A stretch of 64,000 nucleotides of DNA, taken from contig OZ241878.1 of NCBI GenBank assembly GCA_965203365.1, positions 1,736,001 to 1,800,000 of the forward strand. Direction: 5' to 3'. Made by a program: the position numbers and the translations under genes. The notes under the pieces were generated by a model. The model did not search any database and was not told the origin of the DNA. It worked only from the letters and a program-made list of their open reading frames with translations. Positions 1 through 9,296 of this stretch are shown here, in pieces. The stretch comes from VYFG01 sp965203365. GTDB taxonomy: Bacteria > Pseudomonadota > Gammaproteobacteria > Arenicellales > Poriferihabitantaceae. Numbering within the stretch: position 1 is the stretch's first letter; every line of letters starts with the position of its first letter.

Positions 1-638
1 AGGAAATGGAGTCATCCGACAGCACCATGCCCAGTTAATGGCAAGATGGTGGGTATGAACCCGAGACCCTTTCCCAAGCCCCCACCGGCCGAGCCGTGGT
101 TGCTGGCCACCTAGCTGGATCAGATGGACCGGGCCGAAGTCAGTCGAGAGCCCTCCTTCCGGGGGTGCGATGCCGAATTCGAGGTCTTCCGGCAGAAAAA
201 AGCTCACTCCAGCCGAAACGGATGGTGGCAATGATGTTTTGACGCCATTCCAATGCCCTCCAGTCATCGGAGTCACTTCGTGGGATTGCGATTCACCAGA
301 GGCATAATGGCCGTATCTTCGGCCAAGTACTCCGATCAGATCCGCATCCTAGGCGCTGCCTCGAATCCGGTCCGAGGCGGATCATTCTTAACGGTCTGGC
401 CCGGGTGCGATCACTGTCCGTCGTCAGTGCATCGGCGACGAGGGTTCGAAACAATCATATGCCGCAATCAAGACCATGCAAACTCACCCTATGAAAGGTG
501 TTGGCTTGAGATATCGATATCCCATCCCGCATGGAGCAGAAAATGGCGAGCGCATCCGACAAGCGACAAACCGGGACTTGACAAACCGCCAAACCGGAAT
601 AGCGTACTAGCCTTCATTCACTTCCAGGTATGCCGCCC
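1..638. other. Gap without recognisable gene
   Basis: No reading frame here resembles a known protein on either strand. The longest plus-strand frame (253-807) has a composition unlike the neighbours and overlaps the RidA-like gene in another frame, so I treat it as chance. The promoter of the RidA/DUF1028 pair is presumably near the right end, but no clear -10/-35 pair stands out. Confidence 0.5.
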
Positions 639-1070
639 ATGTCTGCCACCCATCAACGCTATCGCACATTCAACACCCGGGATACCTATCCCAACCAACG
701 GCTTGATAACGACTTGTGTCAGGTCGTCAAGGCACGAGGGACCTTGGTTTTTGTTCGCGGTCAGGTCGGTCAAGATATCGACTCATTTGAAAGTATTGAA
801 AGCCTGAGCGCCTATGATCAAGCCGACCGTGCCATGCAGAACGTCAAGCAGCTATTGGAAGAAGCGGGGTCTGATCTGTCCCAGATTTGTCGTATTCAGG
901 TCTACATCACAGACCGTGCCTATCGTGATGACGTCTATCAGGCGATTGGGAAATGGCTGAAAGGAGTCTATCCGGTGTCCACTGGATTGATCGTCAATGG
1001 TCTGGCCAGACCGGAATGGGTCATGGAAATCGAGGCCACCGCCGTGATTCCGGACGGAGAAGCCAGATGA
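639..1070 (+). CDS. RidA (YjgF/UK114) family protein
   Basis: Small cytoplasmic protein of the RidA/Rid superfamily (about 143 aa). Family members hydrolyse reactive enamine/imine intermediates released by PLP enzymes, or act as catabolic accessory proteins. Visible family features are the central strand VFVRGQVGQD, the helix with the DRAMQNVKQLL pattern, and VYITDRAYRDDVYQAIGKW near residue 95. I cannot assign it to the archetypal RidA subgroup. ATG 639 is preferred over ATG 630 because an AGGT lies about 9 bases upstream of 639 and almost touches 630. Its stop overlaps the next start (ATGA), so it is translationally coupled to the DUF1028 gene. That pairing suggests a shared catabolic job. 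Confidence 0.85.
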   Translation: MSATHQRYRTFNTRDTYPNQRLDNDLCQVVKARGTLVFVRGQVGQDIDSFESIESLSAYDQADRAMQNVKQLLEEAGSDLSQICRIQVYITDRAYRDDVYQAIGKWLKGVYPVSTGLIVNGLARPEWVMEIEATAVIPDGEAR

Positions 1071-1744
1071 CATTTTCCGTCGTGGGACGATGTGGCCGCA
1101 CTGGCATGTTCGGAGTCGCCATCACCACTTCCAGTATTTGCGTGGGGGCGCGTTGCCCTCATGCCCGGGCGAAGGTTGGGGCGGTAGCCACACAAAATGT
1201 CACGGATCCGAACCTTGGCCCCTTGTTGCTGGATGCGCTGGAATCCGGCCTGGATGCCGACAGCGCCTTGGATCGGGTCCTGACTGACCAGCAAAACCTG
1301 GATTGGCGCCAACTGACGGTCGTCGACCGTCATGGACACACGGCCGCCTACACAGGAGCCCGCATCCTGGGGACCAACGCCGAAAGTGCCGGACCGGACT
1401 GTTATGCCGCTGGCAACCTGTTGGCGTCGGAAGCGGTGCCCGGTGCCATGACAGACAGTTTCTGTACCCACCCGGATGATCATCTGGCCGAACGTCTGCT
1501 GCGGGCATTGGAGGCTGGCCTGTCGGCCGGCGGCGAAGTGGGTGATGTCCACTCGGCCGCCTTGCTCGTGGTTCATGCAGAACGCTTTCCTTTGGTGGAT
1601 CTCAGGGTGGACTGGGCAGACGAAGCGGCCATCCCCGCACTCCGACATCTCTGGACGAAGTACCAACCACAGATGAATGATTATTTGCTCCGGGCCATCA
1701 ATCCGGCCGCGGCCCCCTCCTATGGCGTCCCGGGGGACGAGTAG
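1067..1744 (+). CDS. DUF1028 family protein (Ntn-hydrolase-like fold)
   Basis: Full-length DUF1028 protein (225 aa). The N-terminus MTFSVVGRCGRTGMFGVAITT and the central strand VGAVATQNVTDPNLG followed by LLLDALESG are the conserved core. DUF1028 proteins are structurally Ntn-hydrolase-like and often sit beside peptidase or RidA genes, but no substrate is established. The frame is open further upstream (to 953), but ATG 1067 overlaps the RidA stop in ATGA and gives the normal family N-terminus. It is convergent with the hydrolase gene on the other strand. Confidence 0.85.
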   Translation: MTFSVVGRCGRTGMFGVAITTSSICVGARCPHARAKVGAVATQNVTDPNLGPLLLDALESGLDADSALDRVLTDQQNLDWRQLTVVDRHGHTAAYTGARILGTNAESAGPDCYAAGNLLASEAVPGAMTDSFCTHPDDHLAERLLRALEAGLSAGGEVGDVHSAALLVVHAERFPLVDLRVDWADEAAIPALRHLWTKYQPQMNDYLLRAINPAAAPSYGVPGDE

Positions 1745-1819
1745 ATGACCGGAGCCAGTCCATCAACCGGATGAAAACCAGCCGGGTCCATTCGCGGCCG
1801 TCTTGGACCGGATGGTGCG

Positions 1820-2629
1820 TCATGGAGGCGCCTCGTGATCGACTCCGGAAGCCCGCCCGACATTCCATCCATCGGCTGTCGACAGAAACCCAGCCACATG
1901 CCGGTGGAATGTCGCCGGATTTTCCAGGTGGGCATTGTGGGAACAACCGGACATGATCACCAGCCGCGAATTCGAAATGCCATGTTGGAGCTGATTCACC
2001 TGATCTCGCCGGTAGGATCGATCACTATCGCCCCAGACAATCAGTGTCGGCCGCTTGATGTCTCCCAATCGCTCCAGACTGCGCCACTTCCGCATCGCGG
2101 TATACCCCTGCAGGATCGCTTGTAGGGAAGCTTGCCGCGCGGTGGCCACCATCGAGTCGAAGTGCGGATCCAGTTCTCCGCGCATGAACCATGTGGCCAC
2201 TGTGTTCACGATCATGGGCTCATGACCCCAGGCCTTCACTTTTCGAGCACTTTCCTGCAGGGTCTCGAAACGGCCCGGCATCTCCCCGACGGGGCCCGTA
2301 CCGAACAGGATCAACCGATCCACCCGGTCCTGGGCTTGCAGGGCTACCTCTTGGGCAATCATGCCGCCCATGGAATGACCGAGCAGATGGAACCGATCGA
2401 CTCCCGCATGGTCCAGCACCGCCAGCAGATAATCCGCAAATTCCGGAATGCTATTGATCGCCGGTTCGGTGGCTTGGTCAGCAAATCCGGGTAGGGTCGG
2501 TACGATGACCTGATATTGATCACATAACGCTGCCATGGTTTGCTGCCAGTAGGCAGGACCGCAGAGAAACCCGTGCTGAAGCACCAGCACATTACCGTGC
2601 CCAAGACACTGATAGCGCAATCGGGTCAT
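1820..2629 (-). CDS. alpha/beta hydrolase
   Basis: A 269-aa alpha/beta hydrolase fold protein without a signal peptide. The oxyanion-loop region is LQHGFLCGPAYW near residue 18. The nucleophile elbow is GHSMGG near residue 84, the acid is probably in IVWGDSD near 205, and the catalytic His in GCSHNAHLENP near 240. Its start overlaps the permease stop in ATGA, so it is the last gene of the betaine-type ABC cluster. An ester or amide of the transported compound is a reasonable guess for the substrate, but the family is too broad to say. Related groups include MhpC- and BioH-like esterases. Confidence 0.85.
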   Translation of the reverse strand: MTRLRYQCLGHGNVLVLQHGFLCGPAYWQQTMAALCDQYQVIVPTLPGFADQATEPAINSIPEFADYLLAVLDHAGVDRFHLLGHSMGGMIAQEVALQAQDRVDRLILFGTGPVGEMPGRFETLQESARKVKAWGHEPMIVNTVATWFMRGELDPHFDSMVATARQASLQAILQGYTAMRKWRSLERLGDIKRPTLIVWGDSDRSYRRDQVNQLQHGISNSRLVIMSGCSHNAHLENPATFHRHVAGFLSTADGWNVGRASGVDHEAPP

Positions 2630-4161
2630 TGTCCCTTGCGTCGTCCCTGCACGATCTGATCTAGGATCATGGCGCAGAACAGGATCGAAAATCCGGCCAG
2701 GATCCCTTGCCCCACCGAGGCATACTGAAGTGCTTCGAGCACATCCTCACCGAGCCCCTTCGCCCCAATCAGAGATGCGACCACCACCATAGCCAAACTC
2801 AGCATGATGGTCTGGTTGACACCCGCAAGAATCGAAGGGGCTGCCAATGGCAGGTCCACTTTACGCAGCAAATACCATTTCGACGCCCCATAGGCGATGG
2901 CCGCCTCACGGATATGTTCCGGTACGCCTCGCAACCCCAGTACGGTCAGGCGGACCACGGGCGTGCCGCCGAAGATCATGGTGGTCACGATGGCAGCCGG
3001 CTTGCCAGTCCCAAAAAAGGCAATCACGGGTATCATGAAAACGAAAGCCGGCATGGTTTGCATGAAATCCATGATGGGACGAAGCACCGCATACACCCTG
3101 GGTCGGCGGGCACAGAACATCCCGACCGGTATCCCAATGGTAATGCTGATCAGTGCCGCTGTCCCGAGCAAGGCCAATGTCGTCATGGCTTTCTCCCAGA
3201 ATCCCAGCAGTCCCATATAGGCCAGAAAGGTCCCGGCCCAGATGGCCGTACGGGGACCGGCGGAAAGCCAGGTAAGCAGCACAATGAAACTGGCGATCAC
3301 CACCCATGGCGTTTCCACGAACGCCACCTCCAGAGCATCCAGCAGGACTCGGATGCCGAAGGTGATGACATCGAAAAACCATTCTCCCTTGAGCACTGTC
3401 CAGGTAAAGAACTGCTTGACGGCAGCAATCGCAGTCAGACGATATTCGGGCTGGGTGGGAAACTCCATCAACAGGGTATATCGGTCGGGAAAACTGTAGT
3501 GCATCATGCAGGCGAACACAATCAACCCGAAAAAGAGCGCACTGAGCCCGGTGCGAAGTCGGCTGACTCCCTGTGTCACCGTCCGGTCCGAAAGCCAGTC
3601 CGAAAAACGCCGTTCCAGCAGGGGATTGGCCACCAGGCCCTCTGCGAGTTTGATCATGACCAGCAGCAGCATGCCGACCAACCCCACATAGATGGCCCCT
3701 TCCTCAATCCGGACCACCTCTTGTTGCAACTCCACAATACCGGACTCCAGTGAATCGATGGCTCTTTTGAATACCTCCACGTTGGAAGCACTGTTCTCAA
3801 TGGCCGTCTCGAGCTGCTGACGGCGGAAATCCAGTGTGCCTTGCACATTCTCCATCCGGGTTCGGGCCTCTGCGGCCAGATCACCAACAAATCCCCTCGC
3901 GATCTGAATGAAGGCCAAGGTTTCTAGCACGGCGAACGGCATACACCAGTTCCACAATCCTCGCATACCGTACCAGATCGGACCCAACAGGGCGGCAATC
4001 CAGTGAAAACTCCACGCCAGACCCGACCGACTGCCGAGCCGTCTGAATGTGCGCAGATAGTATTCCTGACCGGGGCCGACAAACTCCCGCAACAGGGCCT
4101 CATGATCCTCCCGCCCTTCACTGAAGGGTTTCGATTGTGCTTCGTCCACCCCTTGATTCAT
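2626..4161 (-). CDS. Betaine/proline-type ABC transporter permease with large N-terminal extension
   Basis: Inner-membrane permease of the ProW/OpuAB type. The C-terminal half (from about residue 265) has the usual transmembrane helices and the ATPase-contact loop EHIREAAIAYGASKWYLLRKVDLPLAAPSI. At 511 aa it is much longer than a standard ProW (about 350 aa). The first 170 residues contain a hydrophobic pair (FHWIAALLGPIWYGMRGLW) and a Glu/Gln-rich stretch around 100-155 that looks like a coiled coil. Another hydrophobic segment follows. The extra part resembles DUF2628-like membrane domains, though only by eye. It overlaps the ATPase gene upstream and the hydrolase downstream by 4 bases each. 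Confidence 0.9.
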   Translation of the reverse strand: MNQGVDEAQSKPFSEGREDHEALLREFVGPGQEYYLRTFRRLGSRSGLAWSFHWIAALLGPIWYGMRGLWNWCMPFAVLETLAFIQIARGFVGDLAAEARTRMENVQGTLDFRRQQLETAIENSASNVEVFKRAIDSLESGIVELQQEVVRIEEGAIYVGLVGMLLLVMIKLAEGLVANPLLERRFSDWLSDRTVTQGVSRLRTGLSALFFGLIVFACMMHYSFPDRYTLLMEFPTQPEYRLTAIAAVKQFFTWTVLKGEWFFDVITFGIRVLLDALEVAFVETPWVVIASFIVLLTWLSAGPRTAIWAGTFLAYMGLLGFWEKAMTTLALLGTAALISITIGIPVGMFCARRPRVYAVLRPIMDFMQTMPAFVFMIPVIAFFGTGKPAAIVTTMIFGGTPVVRLTVLGLRGVPEHIREAAIAYGASKWYLLRKVDLPLAAPSILAGVNQTIMLSLAMVVVASLIGAKGLGEDVLEALQYASVGQGILAGFSILFCAMILDQIVQGRRKGQ

Positions 4162-5231
4162 GATGTCTCTGTCCCCTCAATTACAGTTGTCAGCAAATCG
4201 GAACGAGTGATCACACCCTGGATGTGACCGGCGCTGTCATTGACACGAATGGGCTGATCAGTGTCGATCGCTGACCGGATCAGCACACTCAGATTGTCCT
4301 CCAGTCCAAACACCGGCACGCCATCCGGTAGTGGTCCATACTGTGCTTCATATTCCGATAAAGAACGCATGACGGTTTTCGCACGGACCACCTTGAGCCG
4401 GGAGATGCCCGCCACAAAGTCCGCCACATAGTCGTCGGCAGGATGCATGACGATCTCAGTGGGAGAGCCGATCTGGACCACACGCCCGTCCCGCATGATC
4501 GCAATCTGATGGCCAATCCGCACGGCCTCATCAAGGTCATGCGTGATGAATATCGTGGTCTTGCGCATCTCCGATGCCAGCACCATGAACTCGTGTTGCA
4601 ACTGGCGGCGAATGAGCGGATCCAGTGCACTGAACGGCTCGTCCATGAGAAGAATTTCAGGGTCGGCTGCGATGGCCCGGGCCAAGCCCACCCGCTGCTG
4701 CATGCCCCCTGACAATTCATGCGCGAACTTGTTGCCCCATCCGCCGAGTTCCACCATCGTCAGGGTTTTTTCCGCCACTTCCATCCGCTGGTTTTTGCTG
4801 ATGCCTCGAATTTCCAATGGCATGGCAATGTTGTCGAGAACCGAACGATGGGGCATCAGAGCGAAGTTCTGGAACACCATGGCAATGTGTTCGTTGCGAA
4901 AACGGCGCAACGTTTCCCCTTCCATAGTCATCACATCCTGACCGCCCACCATGATGCGGCCCGCCGAGGGCTCCAGCAACCGATTGATGTGTCTGACCAA
5001 GGTGGACTTGCCGCTGCCCGACAACCCCATGATGCAGAAGATCTGTCCTTGCTCAACATGGAACGTCGCATCGGCGACACCCACCACACAATTGAACTTT
5101 TCCAGCACCTCGGTCTTGGAATATCCGTGAGCTTGGATACCCGCGAGCGCGGTTTTCCACTGTTCTCCGAACACTTTCCAGACTCCCTCGATCCGTATGG
5201 CAACGGTTTCGGGAGCATCCGATTCAGCCAT
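4158..5231 (-). CDS. Betaine/proline-type ABC transporter ATPase with CBS domain
   Basis: Cytoplasmic ATPase of the ProV/OpuAA type (357 aa). It has Walker A GLSGSGKST near residue 65, the signature LSGGMQQRVGLARAIA, Walker B ILLMDEPFSALD and the switch histidine in ITHDLDEA. A single C-terminal CBS-like segment ends in QGVITRSDLLTTVIEG. In OpuA-type systems such domains sense ionic strength. The frame is open to 5288, but ATG 5231 has AGGAG about 10 bases upstream and begins close to the conserved region. It lies 83 bases after the binding-protein gene and overlaps the permease start (ATGA). Confidence 0.93.
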   Translation of the reverse strand: MAESDAPETVAIRIEGVWKVFGEQWKTALAGIQAHGYSKTEVLEKFNCVVGVADATFHVEQGQIFCIMGLSGSGKSTLVRHINRLLEPSAGRIMVGGQDVMTMEGETLRRFRNEHIAMVFQNFALMPHRSVLDNIAMPLEIRGISKNQRMEVAEKTLTMVELGGWGNKFAHELSGGMQQRVGLARAIAADPEILLMDEPFSALDPLIRRQLQHEFMVLASEMRKTTIFITHDLDEAVRIGHQIAIMRDGRVVQIGSPTEIVMHPADDYVADFVAGISRLKVVRAKTVMRSLSEYEAQYGPLPDGVPVFGLEDNLSVLIRSAIDTDQPIRVNDSAGHIQGVITRSDLLTTVIEGTETS

Positions 5232-5314
5232 CCCTTGCTCTCTCCTGGAAAGACAGCAAGCGCCGGACTTGCCGGCACTCGCTGCCAATGGCCATCAATG
5301 AAACAAATAGCGCT

Positions 5315-6280
5315 TCAAAGACCCAGCCAACCATCCACGCGTCCGCCGTTTTCGGCCACCCATTGCTTGGCCACCTCGGCGGCATCCCGGCCTTTGCCCG
5401 CGATCTCATAGGCAAAGTAGCTGACCGTGGCCGTGTCCAGTGACATGTTGGCCAGAAATTCGGCAATGATTGGAGAACGAGCTTCAAGGGATTTCGAGTA
5501 GGCCACCTGAACACTCTTCAGGGCATCTTCTGTCATGACGGTGGATTTTTCGAACCAGTCGGGATCTTCCTTCGGCTGGATCATGACATACTTCTCCGGA
5601 TCAAACGGCGGTTCTTCCAGAGTCACCACATCATACATGAACCAGATCGCATGTGGGGCATAGCAATAGAAGGCATAACCGATATTCTTGTTGATGCGAT
5701 CACCGACTTCAGCCACCATGACGCTCTGCTCAGCCCGAATAGGTTCGATGAAGTCCATCAGACCATAATCCCGCACCTTGACCTCATTTACATTGGCTGA
5801 TGCCCAACCGGGGGCACCGATCCAGACCTCCCCCTTGCCATTTCCATCACCGTCCATCAACGCGGCCACTTCCGGGCGGGCAAGATCGAAAATCGAGGTC
5901 ACATTGTTGGCCTCGGAAAACGCCTTGCTAACACAGAAGTTCTGCTTGCCCTCGTATGGATTCTGACTCAGCACCACTGTTCCCTTACCATCCACATATT
6001 CGTTGGTAAAGTTCTCTTGATTGGGCAGCCAGACATCCGGATGGACATCGATATCCCCCTTACCTTGATCCATCGCCTGAAAGATCGTGGCATTGGAGCC
6101 AGGAACCAGTTCTGCCGTCCCACCGATCTTCTCTTCCACCACCACCTTGATCAGGTTGGCAATGGCCTGAGCGCCGGTCCACGACGGAGCTCCGATATTG
6201 ACACTTTCCGCAGCATGGGTCAGACCGGAAGCGGTCATCAGGCCCATCGCGCAGACCATTGAAGTGATTTGGGATTTCAT
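5315..6280 (-). CDS. Glycine betaine/proline-type periplasmic binding protein
   Basis: OpuAC/ProX-type solute-binding protein (321 aa) with a cleavable signal peptide ending near THAAES (residues 1-24). The mature part starts with VNIGAPSWTGAQA, as in quaternary-amine binding proteins. Aromatic residues that could form the cation cage include W in GAPSW, DVWLPNQ and the HAIWFMYD segment. The start has AGAGGAAAAAG just upstream. It precedes the ATPase and permease genes and follows the DUF1989-GcvT gene by 63 bases. The ligand is probably betaine-like, but carnitine, choline or dimethylsulfoniopropionate cannot be excluded. Confidence 0.92.
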   Translation of the reverse strand: MKSQITSMVCAMGLMTASGLTHAAESVNIGAPSWTGAQAIANLIKVVVEEKIGGTAELVPGSNATIFQAMDQGKGDIDVHPDVWLPNQENFTNEYVDGKGTVVLSQNPYEGKQNFCVSKAFSEANNVTSIFDLARPEVAALMDGDGNGKGEVWIGAPGWASANVNEVKVRDYGLMDFIEPIRAEQSVMVAEVGDRINKNIGYAFYCYAPHAIWFMYDVVTLEEPPFDPEKYVMIQPKEDPDWFEKSTVMTEDALKSVQVAYSKSLEARSPIIAEFLANMSLDTATVSYFAYEIAGKGRDAAEVAKQWVAENGGRVDGWLGL

Positions 6281-6343
6281 GTCTTTTTCCTCTGGATTGG
6301 TAGTTGAAAGTTTGTGTCCGCGGAGCGGACCAGCTAGTCGAAT

Positions 6344-8668
6344 TCAGGTGCGTGGCCTCTCCCGTTCCGGGTCCCGGAACGGCAAGGTCGTTACCCTCAC
6401 CGGAATGCGTTTCATGAAACCGTCCAACCGACCGATTTCCAGTTCATGGTCCGAAGACAGTGCTTCGACCATCACCCGGGCCATCGCAATGGATTGCCCA
6501 CGTTCCGGAGAACAGGCGGCACTGGTAATGTGGCCGACCTGCCGTCGACCGATAAAAACCGGATCACCCGGCGAGTTCGCCTCGCTGGTACGGGTCAGCA
6601 GACCCACCAGTTTTCGGCGGGGTGCCTGTAGGTTTCGGAGGATGGACTCTTGACCGACGAATCGATTCTTGCCAGTATCGACCGCAAATGCCAGGCCGCA
6701 TTCATCGGGAGTTTCGGGCCCTCCGAACTCGGCTCCCGCCCCCATCAATCCAGCTTCCACCCGCAACATATGAAGGGCCTCGGTGCCCATGGGCTTCAGT
6801 CCAATGTCCGCATCACTCTGCAAGATGGCATCCCAGACAACCGGTGCGGAAGCGACATCACAGAAGACTTCATATCCTTTCTCACCGGTGAACCCGGTCC
6901 GAGTGACCATCACCGCCGGGCCTTCACGACTTCGGAATCGCCCGATGGTGAAACCGAACCATCGCAGTCGTTCGAATGAGGGCTGCTGTCCTTGGGTGAG
7001 AATCAGGGGCGCCAGCACCTCCTGGCTTCGAGGGCCCTGTACCGCCAAGTTGCACAGGGAATGTGACACATCGGTGATCCATACGGACAGATTACTTTCT
7101 CCAGCCAACTGTCGCAACTGGAGGGCACTGTCATCCAGACTGCAGCACCAGCGAAATACATCCGGAGCAAGGCGAAAAAGCGTTCCGTCATCAATGACCG
7201 CTCCACGCTCATCGCACAACAAGGCATACAGCCCGCGATTGACCGAGAGCCGCCGGATGTCTCTTGTCAGGGCCAGTTGCAGTAAGGCCTCCGCGTCCGG
7301 ACCGGTGATGTCCAACTTGCGCAGGCCCGACAGGTCCTGCACAGTTGCTGCCTCTCGACATGCCCAGTATTCCTCAATGGCACCGGTGGCATCGAAACAA
7401 CGCGGAGACCACAAATCCCTGGCCACCTCGAACTGGCTGGTCAGCAGTCGGGTCCGCGAATGAAACGGGGATTCCCGAGTGAGCACAGGCTTCAGGTGTG
7501 TCTCGGGACGGTAGGCTTTGGCTCGACGGGCGACGGTGCCCGCCGGGTAAATTCGGACCAGGATGTCTGTGGGGTTCCAACCGTTGATGGGGTCCACATC
7601 ATTGGGACAGGCGGTGGAGACACAGACCAGATCGGTCAAGGCCCGCATGGCCACAAAATCTCCCGCCCGAGACCATGCTTCATCGGAGCGAATGCGGTTG
7701 TCCGAAGGCATAATCCAGGAATTGAAAAAGAAATTGATCGCTGGCCATGCCTTACGGGGCGCGACTCCATAAGGTTGATAGACCGAGGAGATGTTGTCGG
7801 AGCAATTCACGTGCCCGAGGAATCCTCGGTTTTCATACCCCCGGGCAGTACAGGCCACCGCAAACGTATCATGACGCCCTACGGTATCCTGTTCGACCGC
7901 CAGCAGGGGATTCATCTGCTGATCAAAAAACTTGTCAAAGAGTCCCGGCACCGGCCAAGCACATCCTACCAACGAACGGGTCACCGTGGAATCAATGTGC
8001 CATTCCTGTCCTCGCTCCAGCGCCCGGGCATGCATGGCCATGAAATCCGAACACTGCTTCCCCTCCAGATCAATGACCTGTATCAGCTCGCCTTGTCGGA
8101 TCTCATAAGCCTGTGCCGTGCCGCGCTTGATCAGCAATTCGTCCCGAGGAGAGCCCAGAAACGGGGCATCATCCGTCACCCCCTGTTGGCGGCTGATTTG
8201 GAGTTCCACCTGCCCCCGGGTGCGAGCATGAATCAGGGAGTCGTTGGATTCCGGATAAAGGAAGAGTGCGAAGACCGGTTCCTGTATACGCAAGACCCAA
8301 TCTTCCTGTGCCAGACGAAGGGAGGTATAGTGAAGGTCTCGGGGATGATGTCCGAATACCCCGAGCTGGTGAGTGGCTTCCCGAAGGTCGACATCCGCCC
8401 AGTCTGGACAACCCGTGGGAAGGCGCATCGTTGGCACGTTTTCAGCCATCCGACTGATCAGCCTGTCGGCATTTTTTGATCCGGATCGATCCAATACGGC
8501 CAGGAAGACCTCGATGCCCTCATCCAGAATATCCGCTTGACCCCGAATCCGGACCAGGTCTTCAGCTCGAAGATCCAGCCAGAGCGTGCCTCCCGGGACC
8601 AGCACAAATACCGGGGAGGGATCCGGTGCAGGGAAGCCCGGAAACCGGATGTGCCCGCTGCTCCCCAT
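6344..8668 (-). CDS. DUF1989-GcvT fusion (urea carboxylase-associated domain plus aminomethyltransferase)
   Basis: A two-part enzyme of about 774 aa. After a poorly conserved N-terminal 160 residues comes a DUF1989 domain (about 163-375), with the conserved YEIRQGELIQVIDLEGKQ segment and cysteines in CTARGYENRGF and GHVNCSDN. A GcvT-like domain follows (about 405-774), with QDLSGLRKLDITGPDAE, VTRTGFTGEKGYEVF and LRVEAGL. GcvT-like enzymes pass one-carbon units from N-methyl or aminomethyl donors to tetrahydrofolate. DUF1989 proteins occur near urea/amide metabolism and their chemistry is uncertain. The frame stays open to 9193 across an IS30 remnant on the other strand. I therefore prefer ATG 8668; 8833 is the alternative. 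The next genes encode the betaine-type transporter, so demethylation of an imported compound is a fair inference. Confidence 0.85.
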   Translation of the reverse strand: MGSSGHIRFPGFPAPDPSPVFVLVPGGTLWLDLRAEDLVRIRGQADILDEGIEVFLAVLDRSGSKNADRLISRMAENVPTMRLPTGCPDWADVDLREATHQLGVFGHHPRDLHYTSLRLAQEDWVLRIQEPVFALFLYPESNDSLIHARTRGQVELQISRQQGVTDDAPFLGSPRDELLIKRGTAQAYEIRQGELIQVIDLEGKQCSDFMAMHARALERGQEWHIDSTVTRSLVGCAWPVPGLFDKFFDQQMNPLLAVEQDTVGRHDTFAVACTARGYENRGFLGHVNCSDNISSVYQPYGVAPRKAWPAINFFFNSWIMPSDNRIRSDEAWSRAGDFVAMRALTDLVCVSTACPNDVDPINGWNPTDILVRIYPAGTVARRAKAYRPETHLKPVLTRESPFHSRTRLLTSQFEVARDLWSPRCFDATGAIEEYWACREAATVQDLSGLRKLDITGPDAEALLQLALTRDIRRLSVNRGLYALLCDERGAVIDDGTLFRLAPDVFRWCCSLDDSALQLRQLAGESNLSVWITDVSHSLCNLAVQGPRSQEVLAPLILTQGQQPSFERLRWFGFTIGRFRSREGPAVMVTRTGFTGEKGYEVFCDVASAPVVWDAILQSDADIGLKPMGTEALHMLRVEAGLMGAGAEFGGPETPDECGLAFAVDTGKNRFVGQESILRNLQAPRRKLVGLLTRTSEANSPGDPVFIGRRQVGHITSAACSPERGQSIAMARVMVEALSSDHELEIGRLDGFMKRIPVRVTTLPFRDPERERPRT

Positions 8669-8723
8669 GCCGCCTTGAGGGGGTTTGTAGACAGGATGAT
8701 TCACTGTGTCACGATCGGATTGG

Positions 8724-8741
8724 ACAACTACAACTACAACT
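8724..8741 (+). repeat. Hexanucleotide microsatellite, 3 x ACAACT
   Basis: Three perfect tandem copies of ACAACT lie 56 bases upstream of the chosen start of the DUF1989-GcvT gene. In the longer version of that ORF they would encode a run of six valines, which argues that this stretch is not coding. Confidence 0.8.
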
Positions 8742-8845
8742 ATAGATGTAACCGGTTTCACTTTCAAGTCACCGGTGGGTACCAGCCATGCCGATTGCGG
8801 CGGGCCGGATGATGGCAGACCAGCTCGGTTCATTACCCACGGAGA

Positions 8846-9160
8846 ATGCTCATACCGGTCGGCTACCACCACCTGACCCATGGCGAAAGATGCCGGATTC
8901 ACACCCGGTGGCACAGGTGCCTGTCGCAACGGGAGATCGCCTGCCAGCTCGAACGGGACCCCAGCACGGTCTCCCGGGAGACATCGCGCCACCGGGGTGA
9001 CCGTCACCGCCGGCCCAAGGGCAGGCGACCGCCCAAGTTCCAAGGAAGATGACTCCCGGGCGCTGGGAGGTGGTCCGGGACCAGTTGAAGGGGGGATGGC
9101 ATCCGGGACCAGTCGAGGGCCGGTATCGGCCACTGGGGGAAGGGATCGATTGCCGAAATG
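8846..9160 (+). mobile_element. IS30-type transposase remnant (copy 1)
   Basis: The N-terminal HTH of an IS30-family transposase is readable from ATG 8846: GYHHLTHGERCRIHTRWHR, then LSQREIACQLERDPSTVSRE. The frame stops at 9052 and continues in the same frame from about 9049 with RWEVVRDQLKGGW, another IS30-like segment. The DDE catalytic domain is absent. A second remnant at 48758 shares the same start context (ACGGAGAA before the ATG) and N-terminal sequence. The element is dead and truncated. No terminal inverted repeats were found. Confidence 0.75.
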
Positions 9161-9296
9161 AGCGTCCTGGGACGCTGATTTTTCCGCCACCACGACCCCG
9201 CCATGCGGGCAACGCCTTCATTCCGGGAGCGTGGCGAGTTGTACTTCGGAGTGGAAGTCGGGCTTCTTATGCGGCTGTTCAGCACAAATTTCAGGT

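Noticed and set aside
968..1666. Minus-strand frame opposite the DUF1028 gene (232 codons)
   Set aside because: Shadow of the well-supported plus-strand gene.
9004..9285. Minus-strand frame with an SRNEGVARM motif like the AlbA-type protein at 61 kb
   Set aside because: Only about ten residues match and the rest overlaps the IS30 remnant, so it is too weak to call a fragment.
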